NCBI RefSeq assembly: GCF_028330965.1
Contig: NZ_JAQMUB010000052.1
Span: forward strand, 62,001-126,000
DNA length: 64,000 bases
Source of the DNA: Oscillatoria sp. CS-180
GTDB lineage: Bacteria > Cyanobacteriota > Cyanobacteriia > Phormidesmidales > Phormidesmidaceae
Direction of reading: 5' to 3'
Of the stretch, positions 44,346 through 53,210 are shown piece by piece. The translations under genes were made by a program, and so were the position numbers. The notes under the pieces are model-generated. The model ran no database searches and was not told where the DNA came from. It worked only from the letters and a program-made list of their open reading frames with translations. How positions within the stretch are numbered: position 1 is the first letter of the stretch; each line of letters begins with the position of its first letter.

Positions 44346-44874
44346 ATGTCCGGAGACGATTAATTAACTGAATCTTTAGTAAAACGAAAATTTCAAGGCT
44401 GCACAAGGGGCGATCGCCGCACCTTCAACTGAAATCACCTTTACTACATTAAATCGATACTACCACCTGACTCTATAAATCAGAGAACGCTGACTTTTCA
44501 AGATGTTTTAAGCCCTCCCTCTAAAATTCGTGCTTAAATGTGTTCAGTCTGAACATTCAAGTTTTAAAGATCAGGGTTTGCGAGTGCGCCATTTCTTCTC
44601 CAATGCTTCAACGAAGACGGTAGGGAGGTCCTTTGGGCTTCTGATGGACCGTTTTGGGGTGACTGGCGTATCAGCACGAAGACTAGGCTTTTTGAGACTT
44701 TGCCGAGGACGGCTGAGCACACGACGACGAAGATACGGCGTTTGATCTTAGAGTTTGGGCGGCTTTCCCCATGTCCAAATCGATCTAGCGCCAGTCTTCT
44801 GCTCTAGCGATGGTTAGCTTCGCTGGCATCATTGCGTCATTTTTGCTTGTCAGACAATATTTGGACAATTTTCT
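44346..44874. other. Spacer between divergent secA and the acetyltransferase gene
   Basis: 529 bp holding the promoters of secA (minus) and the GNAT gene (plus). One weak candidate small gene is listed separately at 44571-44720. A HIP1 site lies at about 44411. No RNA gene or repeat element of the dispersed family was seen. Confidence 0.4.
44571..44720 (-). CDS. Possible small basic protein or gene remnant
   Basis: 49 codons from a GTG, very basic: VLSRPRQSLKKPSLRADTPV, then TPKRSIRSPKDLPTVFVEAL and EKKWRTRKP. The frame extends a few codons further upstream without an ATG. The C-terminal DLPTVFVEALEKKWRTRKP looks protein-like, but no Shine-Dalgarno or known family supports it. A same-length frame on the plus strand (44530-44745) is the alternative. 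Confidence 0.25.
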   Translation of the reverse strand: MLSRPRQSLKKPSLRADTPVTPKRSIRSPKDLPTVFVEALEKKWRTRKP

Positions 44875-45354
44875 ATGGACTGCAGCAACATTCAGTTTCA
44901 GTATGTTGACTTTCTGGAGACTGATCAGCTGAATCAGCTCATCGGCCTATTTGAAGCAGCTGCTTTCTGGGCCTGTGAGCGCGCTTCGGAAGATATGGCT
45001 ATTGCGATCGCTCACAGCCATCCGGTTGTTATTGCTTGGGACAGCAACGAGCTTATTGGGTTTGCTCGCGCAACATCTGATGGCATTTATCGCGCCACCA
45101 TTTGGGATGTGGTGATTCACCCTAACTATCAGGGTGCTGGTCTCGGACGCAAACTTGTACAAACGGTTTTGGGACATCCCCACATGAGCCGAATCGAGCG
45201 CGTTTACCTGATGACAACCCGCCAGCAAGCGTTTTATAAACGCATTGGATTTCAAGAGAATGAAACAACTACGATGGTTCTGTTTCATCAAGAAATTGAA
45301 CCCGTGCCCGATTTCACAGTTGTTGAATCAGGCGTTGCATCTTCCAAAGGCTAG
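44875..45354 (+). CDS. GNAT-family N-acetyltransferase
   Basis: 159 residues. The GNAT acetyl-CoA pattern is clear: IWDVVIHPNYQGAGLGRKLV (motif A, QGAGLG pyrophosphate loop) preceded by a beta strand with VIAWDSNELIGFARATSD. C-terminal motif B contains YKRIGFQEN, typical of members that acetylate small molecules or N-termini. The acceptor is unknown. The gene faces away from secA and ends about 60 bp before the convergent glycosyltransferase-like gene. Confidence 0.85.
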   Translation: MDCSNIQFQYVDFLETDQLNQLIGLFEAAAFWACERASEDMAIAIAHSHPVVIAWDSNELIGFARATSDGIYRATIWDVVIHPNYQGAGLGRKLVQTVLGHPHMSRIERVYLMTTRQQAFYKRIGFQENETTTMVLFHQEIEPVPDFTVVESGVASSKG

Positions 45355-45411
45355 AGTTTATGAGCTTCGGAGTAAGCAGTCTCCCTCAAGACAACCCTTC
45401 ACCTTGATGGT

Positions 45412-46410
45412 TTAGGAACTCAACTTTCTTAAAATCCGGCGTCCCAAGCTGGGCTTCGTTGGCTCAGTGCTGACCAGAGGACCTTCAAAGCTTGGACGCT
45501 GCTGGGGAGCATGTAAATAGCGATAGTGGAGAAAAGTATTGCGATAAGGAATATCGAGATTCTCACCTTCGCACAAACGAGCGATCAGCTTTGAGGAAAT
45601 GCCAATGTAGTGTAGGTAAAGCAGCCGCAGATCGCCATCAAAAACGACGTTATCCCGTTCCTCAAAATGAGTTGAGGTCACAGAATTACCCGTACGTTCT
45701 TCCCTCGATAAAGCGATCGCCAAGTTAGCCGATTCTATGGGCCGTCGGAGGACAAAGTAGTTCAGAATGGTCTGATCAGGAGCCATCGGATAAAGGACTT
45801 CAGCTTCCCCCTGAGCAAGACGCTGAAGATACCATTCAATATCGTCTTGAGCAACGGCACCTAACTTGGCACCATAGAAACCTGAACAAAACGTTTTCAT
45901 CTCCAGCGCTTTTTCAGAGAAAAGGCTTTTGAGTTTGGGGGAACTTAGATCGAAAACATGACTCAGGTTTTTGTACTGAAAGTCATAGGTTACCCAATCG
46001 ACATAATCTAATGCTTTGAAAATGGTCTCAGGAGAGCTCAGCAAAAGCGTATCGGCGTCCATGTATATGAAGCGATCAAAAGGACCTTCAAAGGCACAGA
46101 AACGGCGATGGGTTCCCATTCGGTGAATGCCAGATTTTCCATTGATCGCCAACCATTTTTCAGCTGCTGTGGGATGATGGCTCCATATTTGATGGACCCA
46201 TTGGTCCCAACGTTCAATGATCGCTTTCTCCTCGAATAGATGTAGGTGAGGACGAGATGCCGCTAGCTGTCTTAACTTATCTAAGCGATCGTCGTAAGGA
46301 TAAATACAAACTGGAAAAGATTTGCCAGCATGAACTTCAATACTATTCAGAAGGGCAACAATTTGGTCATATACGTTGTCATTACCCAGCGTACAAATGC
46401 CGTCTATCAT
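45412..46410 (-). CDS. Npun_R2821/R2823-type glycosyltransferase-like protein
   Basis: 332 residues. The N-terminus (MIDGICTLGNDNVYDQIVAL) and the DxD-bearing block (FDRFIYMDADTLLLSSPETI) indicate a GT-A fold nucleotide-sugar enzyme of the GT8-like type; AVAQDDIEWY and MAPDQTILNYF fit the acceptor-side region. The protein resembles the Npun_R2821/Npun_R2823 family known from cyanobacteria. No membrane segment. It is downstream of the ABC exporter and GT4 genes on the same strand, separated by 326 bp that contain a repeat element, suggesting a role in surface glycan synthesis. Confidence 0.75.
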   Translation of the reverse strand: MIDGICTLGNDNVYDQIVALLNSIEVHAGKSFPVCIYPYDDRLDKLRQLAASRPHLHLFEEKAIIERWDQWVHQIWSHHPTAAEKWLAINGKSGIHRMGTHRRFCAFEGPFDRFIYMDADTLLLSSPETIFKALDYVDWVTYDFQYKNLSHVFDLSSPKLKSLFSEKALEMKTFCSGFYGAKLGAVAQDDIEWYLQRLAQGEAEVLYPMAPDQTILNYFVLRRPIESANLAIALSREERTGNSVTSTHFEERDNVVFDGDLRLLYLHYIGISSKLIARLCEGENLDIPYRNTFLHYRYLHAPQQRPSFEGPLVSTEPTKPSLGRRILRKLSS

Positions 46411-46471
46411 TGGGACTTTCTCCTGAAAAGTTATTAGGATTCCACTGTTTTTGGAACTAAATTGGTTCTAG

Positions 46472-46577
46472 ATATAGCCGTCGCCAGTTTCGTTAGGTCA
46501 AGACGGCAAACCATCTGGCGATATGCTTAGCACCAGATGCTATTAGGTGCACTAGTCTAGATAACTAAAGTGATAGC
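46472..46577 (+). repeat. Dispersed ~105-bp element, copy near 46.5 kb
   Basis: ATATAGCCGTCGCCAGTTTC at one end and ATAACTAAAGTGATAGC at the other. Internal blocks GACGGCAAACCATCTGGCGA and CACCAGATGCTATTAGGTGC carry an inner hairpin, CATCTGG/CCAGATG. Same orientation as copies 1 and 2. It fills much of the 46411-46736 spacer upstream of the Npun_R2821-like gene. Confidence 0.8.
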
Positions 46578-46736
46578 TCAGGCGGTCAAAAACTTTTAGA
46601 CAGCAATCAGGTATCCATAGCACAGTTAAAACAATCTAGTTAAAAGAAGTATGCCCTTAAATCTTCAATTAATGACGTTATGGAAATAGACGCTAGGAGT
46701 TACGAGTCTTGGTTTTCTCATTTTTATGGATCAAAC

Positions 46737-48809
46737 TTAATAGTCTTGATTTTCAAGCACTTTGAGTGCCTCAAGAATATTCTGTGCCGATCGCTGAATA
46801 TCATCTAAAACGAGTTCTCGTTCTTCATCAGTTTCCAGCAAATTATCAGAGATAAGGCTTAAAGCCCCCAGCATAGAATTCAGGTTAGTGCGCGCATAAT
46901 AAGACGTTTCAGACAGCTTTTGTCCCCCTTTCTTGGTGGTCAAAAGCTGATCGCCAAATTGCATTTCACAGAGTTCACGATACTTTCCACCTAGGCTAAG
47001 CAGTTCTTCATGAGTGCCAACTTCCACTACTTTTCCCTGGTCCATTACGGCTATCTGATCCGCATTACGGACAGTGGAGAGTCGGTGAGCAATGACGAGG
47101 ATCGTGCGGTCATGGCTGAGTTCATCGATCGCCTGCTGCACTAAGCGTTCTGAAACCGTGTCTAAAGCACTCGTGGCTTCATCCAGAATCAAAATTTCAG
47201 GATCTTGGAGAATAGCTCGGGCGATCGCCAATCTTTGACGTTGTCCACCTGATAGCATGACACCGCGATCGCCAATTAAGGTATCCCACTGCTGCGGCAG
47301 CTCTAGGATGAAATCGTAGGCATTTGCCCGCTTCGCCGCTGCAAAGATAGCCTGATCGCTAGCGTCTGGCTTGGGGTAGCAGATATTATTCCGCACGGTC
47401 TCATTGAACAAAAAGGTATCCTGGCTGACCACTCCCATTGACCGACGCAAACTTGCCAAGTCAAACATCTTCATATCAACACCATCAATCATGATGCAGC
47501 CCGCAGTTGGGTCATAGAAACGGGCTAGAAGATCCGCCAACGTAGACTTTCCAGAACCAGAACTACCCACTAATGCAAGCGTTTGACCTTTTGGCAAAGT
47601 CAAGCTCACTTGGCTGAGCACAAGCTTTTCATGGCTAGGGTAGTGAAAGGTAATATCCTTAAATTCAATGTTGTGTTCAAGTCCTTGAAAGCACGTTTGT
47701 CCTCGAAGCATAAAAGGTTTGTTATCGAGGCTGATAAAGTCTTGCATGACTTCAACACTGGCGGAAGAATTGCCCAGCTGATTGCGAATTGCGTTGAGCT
47801 GCCCCACAAAAGGCAGCATCCGAAACAGAATCACCAAATAGACCAGAAGAACCGCTGAAAAGGCATCTACCTTGTCAGCAAAAAATATTCTGGCAAAGAG
47901 AATAATGAGGATGACCGAAACAATTCCTGTAATTTCATTAATAGGCCCAATCGCAGCCGCATTCATCTGACTCTTAAATTCTGTTTTTTCTTGAGAAAAA
48001 ATCAGGTGAACAAGCTTTTGATATTCTCGATTCTCAGTCCCTACAGTTCTAATAAGGCGCATGCCATTCAGAACTTCTAAGAGATGAACTGAGATGGCAC
48101 GATTCGCTTCGCTGAGTTGACGGCCTAGCTTTTTAGCTCGACGATTGTATAGCTGACTGGGAAGCAGTGTGGCAGTTGCAACCAAGGTTGCAGCGATGGT
48201 TAGTGGCCACGAAAGCGAAACTAAAATCCCCAGAAAAACTAGGATAGTGATAACAACATTGATGGCTTTGACATAAGAGATGATAGCGTTCACAGCTCGA
48301 TTGACTTCGACATTGAGGCGGCGGGTGATGTCTCCAATTTGCATCTGGTCAAAATAAGCCAGATCGACATCCATTAGCATCCTAAAACCATTGGCTCGAA
48401 CGGTATTAACCAAACCTCGTCGAAGCGATACATTCGTCAGCGTATTGAGATAAGTGACCATCCCTTTCAAAACAATCGTTCCTAAAATTGCCAAGAGCAT
48501 GACAGTCAAGCGATATTGCTCAGGAACGGCTTCAAACGGTTGGGTCAAATACTGCAATAGCTTGGGTAGGCTTTGATATTGAGCTTCTTGCCCTAACAGC
48601 TGTAATAAAATAGGAAAAATTAGAGCAATGTTAATTCCGTTAAATAAAGCTCCAGAAAAGCCGAGAAGAACGCTGAGAAAAATTCTTCCTGGAAATTGTC
48701 TAGCTAACTTAAGCATGAATTCATTCTGAGAATTCTGCTTCCGATCAAATGCATAAGATCGTTTTTTGCCGCTTACGATACTAGTCATTAATTTCCGAGT
48801 TTTCTTCAA
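46737..48809 (-). CDS. Type I ABC exporter with a histidine-kinase-like C-terminal tail
   Basis: 690 residues. Residues 40-350 are a six-helix exporter membrane domain. Residues 370-610 are the ATPase: VGSSGSGKSTLADLLARFYD (Walker A), VSQDTFLFN (Q loop), MLSGGQRQRLAIARA (signature), ILILDEATSALD (Walker B) and IAHRLSTV (H loop). It resembles lipid/oligosaccharide exporters of the MsbA/HepA type. Unusually, residues 632-688 (SYYARTNLNSMLGALSLISD, then ERELVLDDIQRSAQNILEAL) align with the dimerisation helices of histidine kinases (SHELRTPLNSILG...), with the phospho-His replaced by Tyr. It starts 30 bp after the GT4 gene, in one operon. Confidence 0.9.
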   Translation of the reverse strand: MKKTRKLMTSIVSGKKRSYAFDRKQNSQNEFMLKLARQFPGRIFLSVLLGFSGALFNGINIALIFPILLQLLGQEAQYQSLPKLLQYLTQPFEAVPEQYRLTVMLLAILGTIVLKGMVTYLNTLTNVSLRRGLVNTVRANGFRMLMDVDLAYFDQMQIGDITRRLNVEVNRAVNAIISYVKAINVVITILVFLGILVSLSWPLTIAATLVATATLLPSQLYNRRAKKLGRQLSEANRAISVHLLEVLNGMRLIRTVGTENREYQKLVHLIFSQEKTEFKSQMNAAAIGPINEITGIVSVILIILFARIFFADKVDAFSAVLLVYLVILFRMLPFVGQLNAIRNQLGNSSASVEVMQDFISLDNKPFMLRGQTCFQGLEHNIEFKDITFHYPSHEKLVLSQVSLTLPKGQTLALVGSSGSGKSTLADLLARFYDPTAGCIMIDGVDMKMFDLASLRRSMGVVSQDTFLFNETVRNNICYPKPDASDQAIFAAAKRANAYDFILELPQQWDTLIGDRGVMLSGGQRQRLAIARAILQDPEILILDEATSALDTVSERLVQQAIDELSHDRTILVIAHRLSTVRNADQIAVMDQGKVVEVGTHEELLSLGGKYRELCEMQFGDQLLTTKKGGQKLSETSYYARTNLNSMLGALSLISDNLLETDEERELVLDDIQRSAQNILEALKVLENQDY

Positions 48810-48839
48810 AATTAACTAAAATAAATTTGAGGGCTTAAT

Positions 48840-50075
48840 CTAACTAGCTGTGACGTTGTGCTTGACCAAGTAGGAGTCGAGCAGGGGCTTTAGAGTGTGA
48901 CTCATGTTGAGAATACTAAAATTTTGCTGGCACCGAAAACGAGCAAGCTTTGCTTTTTCTAAAGCGGAAGAATAGGACGCAAAAACATGGTCAATTTTTT
49001 CTGCAAGTTGCTGAGGCGCATTAGGCTCCACTAAATAACCTGTTTGGCCCAGAATGTTGGGGATATCCCCCACATGACTCGCTACAATAGGCTTTGCCAT
49101 TGACATCCCGTCCGTTAATTTGAGGGGAAATTGTGCTCTTGTTGCGGGATCATCTCGCTGTGGAACTACCACGATGTGAGCAGCTGCAATATGTCGGGGC
49201 ATATCTTCATACTTGGCTTTGGGCAACTGAATAAGCCACCGCCCCCACCGCTGACGAAGATGCTTATCGTAGTCATCATAGGGACTACCACCGACAATGA
49301 CGAGTCGTAAGTCAGGCTGGTTTAAGCGATCAAGGGCCGTCAAGACATCTTCGACGCCTTTGTAGGGTCTGGGCGCACCTGGAAACATCAGGACTCGATA
49401 ATCCGAAAGCCCCAAAGCTGCACGGCAGGTTTCGGGATCATATTGGTCAGGATCGAACAACTCCGTATCTTTACCGTTGGGTAAATAAGTGCCCCCAAAC
49501 CGATTTTGCAAAAACAAATTGTGCGTTGTGATGTGATCGGCACGATCCGTCCACTTTTCCATCCATTGGAGATAGAGGGGATGTTCTGGATTTCGCAGCG
49601 CTCCACCTGTCTTAAAGGTATCTCTGAACAATTGTTTGGGGGTAGGCCGATAGCGCCAGCTATCTCCTCCGTGCCAACTCAATTCCCAATCATCAATATC
49701 AAGCAGTAAGGGTTTGTGGTGACGCTGTCGATGGAGCAATGCGAGTCCGAAGCTGCCTGGCTTGAGCTTATAGGCATAGATCAAATCACCCGTCAGCGAT
49801 CGCAACATCTGACGAGCGGAACGCCACAGGTGAACGCCTTGCTGAAGCGGAATGATGCGAATAGGAATATCATCCGACGTCCCTTTTAGGGAAGTCTCGT
49901 GGCTGAACCCAATAATTTCTGGCGTATATCCAGCCTGCTGAATAGCTTTAGCGAGCAAAAATGGACGTACTGCACCTGACCAACGTCCGGCACCTTTGCT
50001 GGAAAGATCGCTGACCAAGATTGAGATACGTGGGGATGCTGATCGTTGATCAGGCTTAGTAAGGGCAGTTGTCAT
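48840..50075 (-). CDS. Family 4 glycosyltransferase
   Basis: 411 residues from the ATG at 50075 (MTTALTKPDQRSASPRISIL); a TTG 63 bp upstream is in frame but unlikely. It has the GT-B fold: an N-terminal Rossmann domain (SDLSSKGAGRWSGAVRPFLL, LIYAYKLKPGSFGLALL) and a C-terminal GT4 domain (RVLMFPGAPRPYKGVEDVL, LRLVIVGGSPYDDYD, VVVPQRDDPATRAQFPLKLT, then DGMSMAKPIVASHVGDI). A retaining sugar transferase, probably for a surface polysaccharide, given the co-directional ABC exporter 30 bp downstream. Donor and acceptor unknown. Confidence 0.88.
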   Translation of the reverse strand: MTTALTKPDQRSASPRISILVSDLSSKGAGRWSGAVRPFLLAKAIQQAGYTPEIIGFSHETSLKGTSDDIPIRIIPLQQGVHLWRSARQMLRSLTGDLIYAYKLKPGSFGLALLHRQRHHKPLLLDIDDWELSWHGGDSWRYRPTPKQLFRDTFKTGGALRNPEHPLYLQWMEKWTDRADHITTHNLFLQNRFGGTYLPNGKDTELFDPDQYDPETCRAALGLSDYRVLMFPGAPRPYKGVEDVLTALDRLNQPDLRLVIVGGSPYDDYDKHLRQRWGRWLIQLPKAKYEDMPRHIAAAHIVVVPQRDDPATRAQFPLKLTDGMSMAKPIVASHVGDIPNILGQTGYLVEPNAPQQLAEKIDHVFASYSSALEKAKLARFRCQQNFSILNMSHTLKPLLDSYLVKHNVTAS

Positions 50076-50421
50076 CGTTTCCAGAGTCGGATTGGGTTCA
50101 ATCGTTTCAGCATTGTGCAGTGCGATCGCCAAGCACAATGAGCAAATGGCTGCTAAGGGGGCTTGCTTTTGCCTCAGAACCTACGCATTTTGCTTCCAAA
50201 TCCCTTTAGAAGAGGAATTATTGGAAACTGACCCTCGTAGGGTTGGCAGATAGGATCCGGAACCAACCTTCACGACGTCAGTCCTGTCCCTGATAAACAC
50301 GATAAAGGTTCTACAAACCGCTACTTTCCTCTAGTGAGAATACCCGGACAGTTAATGAAAAACGATATTCCTGCTCATCCTCACACTCATCGAAAGTAGA
50401 TCTTTAAGAATGGGATTGACG

Positions 50422-51282
50422 TTAGGCAGGCGGCCATTCAAGAGGAAGATTGCCCAAATGACCGACTCGATAATCATGAAGCAGACTACGGGCTGCACGC
50501 TCGCGATCGCCTTGATAGCGAATCTCAGCCATTTGTTGTAAATAAGATTCGCCTGTTTGGTCCGCTAGAGCAATTCCATAGCGATCGTGCAAAGCCTCTA
50601 TATAAGCTGCATCTGTCGCTTGATTCTCTAAAGATTTGAACAGGTCAACGAGACTAGCAGCAATTCTTTGGTTATCGTAGGCAGCTTGTCCAATGTCATC
50701 GCAAATCGCTAGCCTAAGGGCGGCTTTCTGATCCTTTAACTGGGCAGGAAGGATACCAGGGGCATCTAGTAGCTCAAGGTCGTCAGAGATACGAATCCAG
50801 CGAAGCTGACGAGTAACGCCAGGCTTACGAGCACTATCAACCACTTTGCGATTCAGTAAACGATTGATGAGAGCCGACTTTCCTACGTTGGGAAAGCCGA
50901 TAACAACAGCGCGAACTGCTCTGGGACGCATGCCGCGATTCCGTCGCCGTTGGTTCATACTCGTCCCCGCAGACTTAGCCGCTTTGGCAATACCGGCAAC
51001 CCCCTTTCCCTGTTGAGCATTCGCAAAATAGGGTGTATCGCCCTGATCCCTAAACCAAGTCTCCCAAGCTGTTCTGGCCTGGGCCGAAATCATATCGACT
51101 CGATTGACGACGAGAATTTTCTCCTTGCTTCCTACCCAATTGCCAATCTGAGGATGACACGTCGCTAGGGGAATGCGGGCATCTCTTACTTCTAGGATCA
51201 CATCGACTCGCTTCAACTGCTCTAGCAGAGACCTCTCCGCTTTAGCAATATGGCCGGGGTACCACTGGATAGCAGGTGTCAT
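50422..51282 (-). CDS. rbgA: Ribosome biogenesis GTPase YlqF/RbgA
   Basis: 286 residues. A circularly permuted GTPase that helps mature the 50S subunit. G motifs appear in permuted order: VVNRVDMI (G4, NxxD variant) first, then GFPNVGKSALINRLLNR (G1, P loop) and DAPGILPAQ (G3). The N-terminal IQWYPGHIAKAERSL is the YlqF signature. The spacer 50076-50421 upstream of the GT4 gene has only a short GGTTGG/CCAACC hairpin near 50237-50270. Confidence 0.93.
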   Translation of the reverse strand: MTPAIQWYPGHIAKAERSLLEQLKRVDVILEVRDARIPLATCHPQIGNWVGSKEKILVVNRVDMISAQARTAWETWFRDQGDTPYFANAQQGKGVAGIAKAAKSAGTSMNQRRRNRGMRPRAVRAVVIGFPNVGKSALINRLLNRKVVDSARKPGVTRQLRWIRISDDLELLDAPGILPAQLKDQKAALRLAICDDIGQAAYDNQRIAASLVDLFKSLENQATDAAYIEALHDRYGIALADQTGESYLQQMAEIRYQGDRERAARSLLHDYRVGHLGNLPLEWPPA

Positions 51283-51855
51283 TGCAAAGAAGGGTCAGTA
51301 CTAGAAATAAAAAGAAAACCGGTGCGATCGCCCTGATTCAGGCCCCTGGTCTCAAATCTTGAGATATCCGTGAAGAGTCCTGAAAACTGGCAAACTTCAG
51401 GAGAGTTCGAACACACAACCTTCACCGACATCGATTCTTGACAATATTGGTGTAGGCCAAGATTGTAACTTGCCAACGCAGTTAATCAGTACTGTGCTCC
51501 TATAGGTTTGCTCGCAGACCTACTCTACACAATGCAAATACGAAAGGCATATTCCTTTTTTAGTGGGCTGTAGGCGTTCAAAATGCCCCTTCCAAAAGGA
51601 ACAGGAGATATTGTTTCACCAAGCTTCAGACCGTGAAAAGAAACGATTATCGATCCCAGCATTAGCGATAAATTATACCCAGAGTTATATCCGGAAAAGG
51701 ACAAAATCAACTACTATTCTTTACTGGATCTTAAATCTTCATCAATAGTATTGTGTGGATTGATGCTCCTAGCTTTCCAAAAGGAATACAGAAGAATTTA
51801 TGCCTAAGGAAAGACTGCTATTGATGATTCTTTGACATTTTCTGGAGGACTTTAT
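51283..51855. other. Intergenic spacer upstream of the BON-like gene
   Basis: 573 bp between divergent rbgA and the 51856 gene. Overlapping 61-codon frames on both strands (51525-51710 and 51563-51748) look like chance. A small inverted repeat, TAGGTTTGCTCGCAGACCTA, lies at about 51504-51523. Both promoters must be here. Confidence 0.4.
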
Positions 51856-52191
51856 ATGGGTTTTTTAGGTAGGCTGTTTGGGAAAAAAGAGGAAGAGAAG
51901 GCAAAAGCTGCGCCTCAGATCTCTGTCGCGAAAGCTGCGAAGGATAATTCAATTCCACCTGAGAAAGTGGGGTTGGACGGTAAGTTTGACGAAAGTGGAC
52001 TGGCCAAACGTGTCGCTAAAGCCCTAGACGATGCGGGCATTTCCGATGATGTTGGCCTCTGGGTAGCCCAAAAAGGAGACACAGTTGTTCTAAAATATAA
52101 CCCTGATGCAGAATCTATTCTAGCTCGTGCTGAACAAGTAGCTAAACGCGTGGATGGTGCAGGTGGATGTGAAACGGTACCTAACTCTTAG
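51856..52191 (+). CDS. Small BON-like domain protein
   Basis: 111 residues from the ATG at 51856 (GGAGG 7-8 bp upstream). The N-terminus GFLGRLFGKKEEEKAKA is a short amphipathic, strongly charged segment; a linker follows. Residues 50-108 resemble a BON domain: FDESGLAKRVAKALDDAGI, VGLWVAQKGDTVVLKYNPDA and ILARAEQVAKRVDG. BON domains bind membranes or proteins, often with LysM domains, but no LysM or signal peptide is present. A strong terminator follows, so it is monocistronic. Confidence 0.6.
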   Translation: MGFLGRLFGKKEEEKAKAAPQISVAKAAKDNSIPPEKVGLDGKFDESGLAKRVAKALDDAGISDDVGLWVAQKGDTVVLKYNPDAESILARAEQVAKRVDGAGGCETVPNS

Positions 52192-52222
52192 GCTCTTTTT
52201 TATACGGAGCTAAGTGTTTGTA

Positions 52223-52260
52223 AAGTGTGCAGGTGTTTTCTATTACCTACACACTTTTTT
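52223..52260 (+). terminator. Intrinsic terminator after the BON-like gene
   Basis: AAGTGTGCAGGT and ACCTACACACTT pair over 12 bp with one mismatch around a 10-nt loop, followed by a T run ending TTTTTT. It lies 31 bp after the stop codon. Confidence 0.9.
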
Positions 52261-52310
52261 AGTACTGATTCAATAGACTGGCAAAGAAGTTGTTTAGTAA
52301 ATCCAGTTGT

Positions 52311-53210
52311 ATGAAACAAGCCCAAACCGATTCAAAAATTGCGTTAATTACGCTGAGTTATGCTCCCGATTTTGAACGATGTAAGTTATTAGTTGAATCA
52401 GTTGAGCGTTGTCTTACCGATGACGTCCATCACTACATCATCGTTGACCGGCGCGATGTTGCTTTGTTTAAGCCACTCGTCTCTTCTAGGTCGTCATTAC
52501 GAGTCGTGGAGGATTTGCTTCCATCCTGGATGTTTAGAGTTTCTGGACTCAACAAATGGTGGATGAGTTTACGGACATTGCCCGTCCGAAACTGGATCAT
52601 GCAGCAACTTGTGAAGATGTCAATATTCGACGCGATTGATGAAGATGTTGCTGTTTTCTGTGATTCGGATAATACCTTCATCCGTCCTGTTGACCTGAGT
52701 TCGTATCTTTTGAAAGGCGATCAGGTCGCTTTCCTAAAGGTTGATTATCAAAGTAAAGACATTCAGAAGTGGATCATTGCCTCTCAAAGACTACTAGGAC
52801 TAGAGAGCGTTCAAATTCAACCCGCCAACTATATTTCAAATCTCATTGCGTGGCGACGAGACAATGTCAAAGCCATGCTCGATCGCATAGAGAAGACTAA
52901 CAATGTCAGTTGGATGCGTGCTGTTTGTCAGCACCGAACCATTTCTGAATACATGATATACGGCATTTTTGTGGATTATATTTTGGGACTCGAATCTGCC
53001 AACCATTTTCTATTTGACACTGAATTAGTAAAGCCCTCATGGTCTATACCCCTATCAACACAATCTGAGGTTGATGACTTTTTTGGGGATCTTAAAGACA
53101 GTCATGTGGGCGTAATGATTCATTCTAAAGACGGTATTCCTGTCGAGCGATACCGCGATCAGGTTGAAGCTTTGTGGTCACAATCTACGCAAAAATCCCT
53201 CTCCGTATAG
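52311..53210 (+). CDS. DUF6492-type glycosyltransferase-like protein
   Basis: 299 residues from the ATG at 52311; a TTG at 52290 would add seven residues. The N-terminus KIALITLSYAPDFERCKLLV starts a GT-A-like Rossmann core. VAVFCDSDNTFIRPVDLSSY contains a DxD-like motif (CDSDN), and SEYMIYGIFVDYILGLESAN is a family-typical helix. This pattern fits DUF6492, a small nucleotide-diphospho-sugar transferase-like family common near surface-glycan genes. It stands alone between a terminator and a long spacer. Confidence 0.7.
   Translation: MKQAQTDSKIALITLSYAPDFERCKLLVESVERCLTDDVHHYIIVDRRDVALFKPLVSSRSSLRVVEDLLPSWMFRVSGLNKWWMSLRTLPVRNWIMQQLVKMSIFDAIDEDVAVFCDSDNTFIRPVDLSSYLLKGDQVAFLKVDYQSKDIQKWIIASQRLLGLESVQIQPANYISNLIAWRRDNVKAMLDRIEKTNNVSWMRAVCQHRTISEYMIYGIFVDYILGLESANHFLFDTELVKPSWSIPLSTQSEVDDFFGDLKDSHVGVMIHSKDGIPVERYRDQVEALWSQSTQKSLSV

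Noticed and set aside
44530-44745. 71-codon plus-strand ORF in the secA spacer
   Set aside because: Arg-rich sequence is the mirror of the minus-strand frame at 44571-44720, with no Shine-Dalgarno or known family.
51525-51748. Overlapping 61-codon ORFs on both strands upstream of the BON-like gene
   Set aside because: Reciprocal overlapping frames with no ribosome binding sites; treated as chance.
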